Shown here one piece after another: positions 4,818-5,793 of a stretch of 5,793 bases of DNA. Each line of letters opens with the position of its first letter. The stretch's first letter is position 1. This stretch comes from Aquificaceae bacterium (GTDB taxonomy: Bacteria; Aquificota; Aquificia; Aquificales; Aquificaceae), in NCBI GenBank assembly GCA_025057245.1, contig JANWYC010000073.1:1-5793 (forward strand), given 5' to 3'. A program made the position numbers and the translations under genes. The notes under the pieces are model-generated. The model saw only the letters and a list, made by a program, of their open reading frames with translations, did no database searches and was not told the DNA's origin.

Positions 4818-5793
4818 ATGTTTGAGTTAGCTAACAGGATTAATGCTTTACCTCCTTATCTCTTTGCGCAGATAGATAGCCTAAAGCGTCAAAAGCTTTC
4901 TGAGGGTGCTGATGTTATCGACTTGGGGGTAGGCGACCCGGACCTTCCGACGCCTCAAGAGATTGTAGAGGCGATGATAAGCGCAGTTAAAAACCCAGTT
5001 CATCATAGATATCCTTCTTACGAAGGCATGCCTGAATTTAGAGAGGCGGTCGCTAAGTATTACCAAGAGCGCTTTGGAGTTAAGTTAGACCCGGAAAAGG
5101 AGGTTCTTACCCTTATTGGCTCAAAGGAGGGTATAGCCCATCTCCCTCTTGGGCTTTTAAACCAAGGCGATGTGGTTCTTTGTCCAGACCCTTCTTACCC
5201 CCCCTATAAAAACGGTGCCATCTTTGCAGGCGCGGAAGTTTATAGCTTGCCTCTTAAGTGGGAAAACAGCTTCCTTCCAAAACTTGAAGATATACCTCAA
5301 GATATTCTAAATCGAGCAAAGCTCATATGGGTAAATTACCCAAACAACCCGACTTCTGCCGGTGCGAGCTTGGAGTTTTACTCAAAGCTCGTGGAATTTG
5401 CGAAAAAGCACAGCCTTGCTGTAGCAAGCGACCTTGCCTATGCGGAGATATACACCGGCAGTTCAAGACCATCATCCATACTCCAAATAGATGGAGCGAA
5501 AGACGTCGCGATTGAGTTTTACTCCTTTTCAAAGACCTTTAACATGGCAGGATGGCGTTTAGGAGCTGCCGTTGGCAACAAGGACCTTATAAAAGCCCTT
5601 GGCAAGGTCAAAACCAACATAGATTCCGGGCAATTCCAAGCTATTCAAGAAGCCGGCATTAAAGCCCTCAGCCTGCCTCAGGATGAGCTTGAGAAAATGA
5701 GGTCAATTTACAAAGAGAGGAGAGAGAGCATGCAATCCGCCCTTCGGGCGATAGGCATAGAAGTTTACCCCTCGGACCTTACCTTCTACCTTT
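4818..5793 (+). CDS. dapL: LL-diaminopimelate aminotransferase (partial; C-terminus beyond the right edge)
   Basis: This is a PLP-dependent fold-type I aminotransferase that converts tetrahydrodipicolinate plus glutamate to LL-2,6-diaminopimelate and 2-oxoglutarate in one step, replacing the DapD/C/E route to lysine and peptidoglycan. It acts in the cytoplasm as a homodimer. Visible are 325 of roughly 385-390 residues. Family marks are DLGVGDPDLPTP (35-46), the phosphate-binding GSKEG (101-105), PDPSYPPY (123-130), NYPNNPTSA (173-181, N177 of the NPT motif), ASDLAYAEIYTG (203-214, D205 for the pyridine nitrogen), SFSKTFNMAGWRLG (236-249, catalytic K239) and KTNIDSGQF (265-273). The start is fixed: an in-frame TGA lies at 4803-4805, and the first residues MFELANRINALPPYLFAQID align with known DapL N-termini. 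No Shine-Dalgarno precedes it. A related MalY/AspC-type aminotransferase is less likely because the DapL-typical blocks are all present. Confidence 0.95.
   Translation, partial: MFELANRINALPPYLFAQIDSLKRQKLSEGADVIDLGVGDPDLPTPQEIVEAMISAVKNPVHHRYPSYEGMPEFREAVAKYYQERFGVKLDPEKEVLTLIGSKEGIAHLPLGLLNQGDVVLCPDPSYPPYKNGAIFAGAEVYSLPLKWENSFLPKLEDIPQDILNRAKLIWVNYPNNPTSAGASLEFYSKLVEFAKKHSLAVASDLAYAEIYTGSSRPSSILQIDGAKDVAIEFYSFSKTFNMAGWRLGAAVGNKDLIKALGKVKTNIDSGQFQAIQEAGIKALSLPQDELEKMRSIYKERRESMQSALRAIGIEVYPSDLTFYL

Noticed and set aside
4881..5066. Minus-strand 61-codon frame inside dapL
   Set aside because: Antisense to well-conserved DapL sequence, with no ribosome binding site. It is a shadow.
5323..5532. 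Overlapping frames on both strands inside dapL (69 and 62 codons)
   Set aside because: Both lie out of frame within the NPT-to-lysine core of DapL, so they are shadows.

Overview
The window most resembles a thermophilic bacterium of the Aquificales (Hydrogenobacter/Thermocrinis/Aquifex type). The reasons are a complete-looking N-terminal 325 residues of LL-diaminopimelate aminotransferase close to the Aquifex form, Lys/Glu-rich proteins, and purine-rich coding strands with many AGA/AGG and ATA codons. This is an inference from sequence character, and no rRNA or other marker is present.

Layout. Positions 1-3972 hold a two-gene minus-strand operon. The upstream gene (3972 to 922, 1016 aa, complete) encodes a large protein. 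I read it as an N-terminal RecB/Cas4-like PD-(D/E)XK nuclease domain (H69, D118, D131, K133, Q207/Y211) fused to a superfamily-2 helicase core (Walker A GGGKT, motif II DEFF, motif V, motif VI QAISRARGDR) with an unassigned C-terminal region of about 270 residues. Its stop overlaps the start of the second gene in an ATGA junction. The second gene runs off the left edge (308 residues visible) and matches no family I recognise. Positions 3973-4817 are about 845 bp of AT-rich DNA between divergent genes. They hold several inverted repeats, weak promoter candidates and a purine-rich minus-strand stretch with a doubtful 70-codon ORF that may be a gene remnant. Positions 4818-5793 hold the plus-strand dapL gene, cut by the right edge.

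How the parts relate. dapL is housekeeping: it makes LL-diaminopimelate for lysine and peptidoglycan. It seems to have its own promoter lying directly against the start codon, which predicts a leaderless mRNA. The nuclease-helicase and its translationally coupled partner look like an accessory module, most plausibly nucleic-acid defence or DNA processing. No CRISPR array, cas gene, integrase, methyltransferase or known defence marker is visible, so the defence reading is inference only. The most interesting item is the single-chain RecB-like nuclease plus SF2 helicase, coupled to an unrecognised partner protein.
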